Below, in pieces: positions 63,094-64,000 of a stretch of DNA of 64,000 bases. This DNA comes from Cohnella abietis (GTDB lineage: Bacteria > Bacillota > Bacilli > Paenibacillales > Paenibacillaceae). The stretch lies in assembly GCF_004295585.1 (NCBI RefSeq), contig NZ_AP019400.1:1951501-2015500 (forward strand), in the 5' to 3' direction. The notes under the pieces were generated by a model. It worked only from the letters and a program-made list of their open reading frames with translations, ran no database searches and was not told the origin of the DNA. Position numbers and translations under genes: made by a program. Position 1 is the stretch's first letter. Each line of letters opens with the position of its first letter.

Positions 63094-63842
63094 TTAAGCT
63101 TACAAATATATCGAAATCCTTCGGACGTAATCAGGTGCTTAATAGAATAAACCTCAAGGTTGATAAGGGGGAAGTCGTTGCTATTCTTGGTCCAAGCGGC
63201 TCAGGGAAGACAACACTGCTCCGATGCATTAATTACTTGGAGAAACCTAACGATGGAGAAATTTCAATTGATGATTTCAGTGTAAATTGCAGAAGACCTG
63301 CTAAGAAAGATATTCATGCGCTTAGGCAAAAAACGGCGATGGTATTCCAAAATTATAATTTGTTCCGACATAAGACTGCCCTTGAGAATGTGATGGAGGG
63401 CTTGGTTATTGTTAAGAGGCTGTCGAAGGAGGAGGCGCGTAAAAAAAGCGTTGAGCTGCTTGAAAAGGTAGGGCTTGGAAATAAGCTTGATTCCTATCCG
63501 AGCCAGCTTTCAGGAGGTCAGCAGCAGCGGGTAGGTATTGCAAGAGCGCTTGCTCTAAACCCTGAGGTTATCCTCTTCGACGAGCCGACGTCTGCACTTG
63601 ATCCTGAGCTTGTAGGAGAAGTGCTGTCTGTTATTCGTAAAATAGCTAAGGAAGGCATAACGATGATAATCGTGACACATGAGATGGGGTTTGCTCAGGA
63701 TGTAGCCAGTCACGTGGTGTTCATGGATCAAGGCTTTATCGTCGAGGAAGGTCCTCCTAAAGTGATCTTTCAAGCCCCTAAAGAAGAGAGAACAAAGCAA
63801 TTTCTGGCACGAATTACCCCGGAGAGTTCTTATTCGATTTAG
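63090..63842 (+). CDS. Polar amino-acid ABC transporter ATP-binding protein
   Basis: 250 residues. Walker [17 protein letters not shown] (~33-48), Q-loop [18 protein letters not shown], signature [15 protein letters not shown], Walker [15 protein letters not shown] and the H-loop VTHEMGFA. The length and NYNLFRH pattern place it in the polar amino-acid family (TcyC/TcyN, GlnQ). No permease or solute-binding protein gene is found upstream in the window, which is unusual; they may lie beyond the right edge. It is followed by an M20 amidohydrolase, as in yxeMNOP-type operons. SD GGGGGTG. Confidence 0.9.
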   Translation: MIKLTNISKSFGRNQVLNRINLKVDKGEVVAILGPSGSGKTTLLRCINYLEKPNDGEISIDDFSVNCRRPAKKDIHALRQKTAMVFQNYNLFRHKTALENVMEGLVIVKRLSKEEARKKSVELLEKVGLGNKLDSYPSQLSGGQQQRVGIARALALNPEVILFDEPTSALDPELVGEVLSVIRKIAKEGITMIIVTHEMGFAQDVASHVVFMDQGFIVEEGPPKVIFQAPKEERTKQFLARITPESSYSI

Positions 63843-63894
63843 CTAGAGAAGCGAGCGAGAATTATAAATAATATAGAGCTAAGGAGGGGTATCG

Positions 63895-64000
63895 ATGGGT
63901 TCATTAACGACCGAGCAGTTCGAAGAGCAGCTCGTAGCATTCAGACGTCATTTGCACGCCAATCCAGAGCTGTCCCACGAGGAATTTGAAACGACGAGCA
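63895..64000 (+). CDS. M20-family amidohydrolase, N-terminal part (runs off the window)
   Basis: The first 35 codons only (ATG 63895, SD AAGGAGG at 63882-63888). EQLVAFRRHLHANPELSHEEF is the standard N-terminal motif of M20D aminoacylase/amidohydrolases such as YxeP. Linked to the ABC ATPase and LysR gene, it would deacylate an imported N-acyl amino acid or sulfur compound (inference). Confidence 0.8.
   Translation, partial: MGSLTTEQFEEQLVAFRRHLHANPELSHEEFETTS

Overview
The window looks like a chromosomal segment of a spore-forming Bacillota of the family Paenibacillaceae (Paenibacillus/Cohnella type). This rests on the gene repertoire: PrkA and SpoVR sporulation proteins, an AbrB-type regulator with a C-terminal Cys pair module, GlpP antitermination, LiaFSR-like and HtrA envelope-stress modules, an SLH-anchored surface protein, an Agr-type peptide quorum system, and Shine-Dalgarno sequences of the GGAGG type with frequent TTG and GTG starts. 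No rRNA, tRNA, phage or intact transposase was seen.

Layout. 1-0.3 kb: a 52-bp repeat array. 0.5-7.7 kb: envelope stress (LiaF/LiaS/LiaR-like, a YugN-like protein, membrane-anchored HtrA, and an OmpR-type two-component pair). 7.9-16.3 kb: core metabolism (IspH, a DUF2062 protein, DAHP synthase, GlpP-GlpK-GlpD with two antitermination leaders, and a beta-type glutamine synthetase behind a perfect GlnR/TnrA box). 16.3-18 kb: a repeat-rich desert with a 63/64-bp array and a second 52-bp array. 18-24 kb: ThpR, SerC, TrmL, AbrB-like, an aminotransferase-fold protein that has lost its PLP lysine, a Rieske protein and a DUF2161 protein. 24-27.7 kb: PrkA and a GH18 chitinase. 27.8-31.2 kb: an Agr-like system (divergent GHKL kinase, a sensor-only membrane protein, AgrB, a 39-residue AgrD and a receiver-less LytTR regulator). 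31.3-36.5 kb: a methyltransferase, a MATE exporter, an SDR, a lipoprotein and a Uma2 protein. 36.5-42.9 kb: an AT-rich island carrying a TrlF-like PHP-ATPase, inserted at spoVR and bracketed by a 656-bp direct repeat of the spoVR 3' end. 43-49.4 kb: small proteins, a toxin-antitoxin pair, HelD, RecQ and a DnaQ-like exonuclease. 49.5-57.6 kb: a 1498-residue SLH surface protein, then a DeoR-regulated operon with a PHP phosphatase and an MgtC-like protein, and a hypothetical gene. 57.7-61 kb: a SulP transporter, a third 52-bp array (inverted relative to the second) and a class 3 lipase. 61-64 kb: a LysR regulator, an FMN reductase, an amino-acid ABC ATPase and the start of an M20 amidohydrolase, which together resemble a sulfur-compound scavenging locus.

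Most interesting points: (1) the defence-like TrlF island at spoVR, whose truncated spoVR copy differs from the intact one at 24 of 656 positions but by only one amino acid, which indicates an imported allele; (2) three distant intergenic arrays that share one 52-bp repeat architecture in both orientations; (3) the Agr-like locus, with a kinase-less sensor and no receiver domain; (4) an aminotransferase-fold pseudoenzyme with Pro in place of the PLP lysine. Functions are inferred from sequence motifs read by eye; no database search was run.
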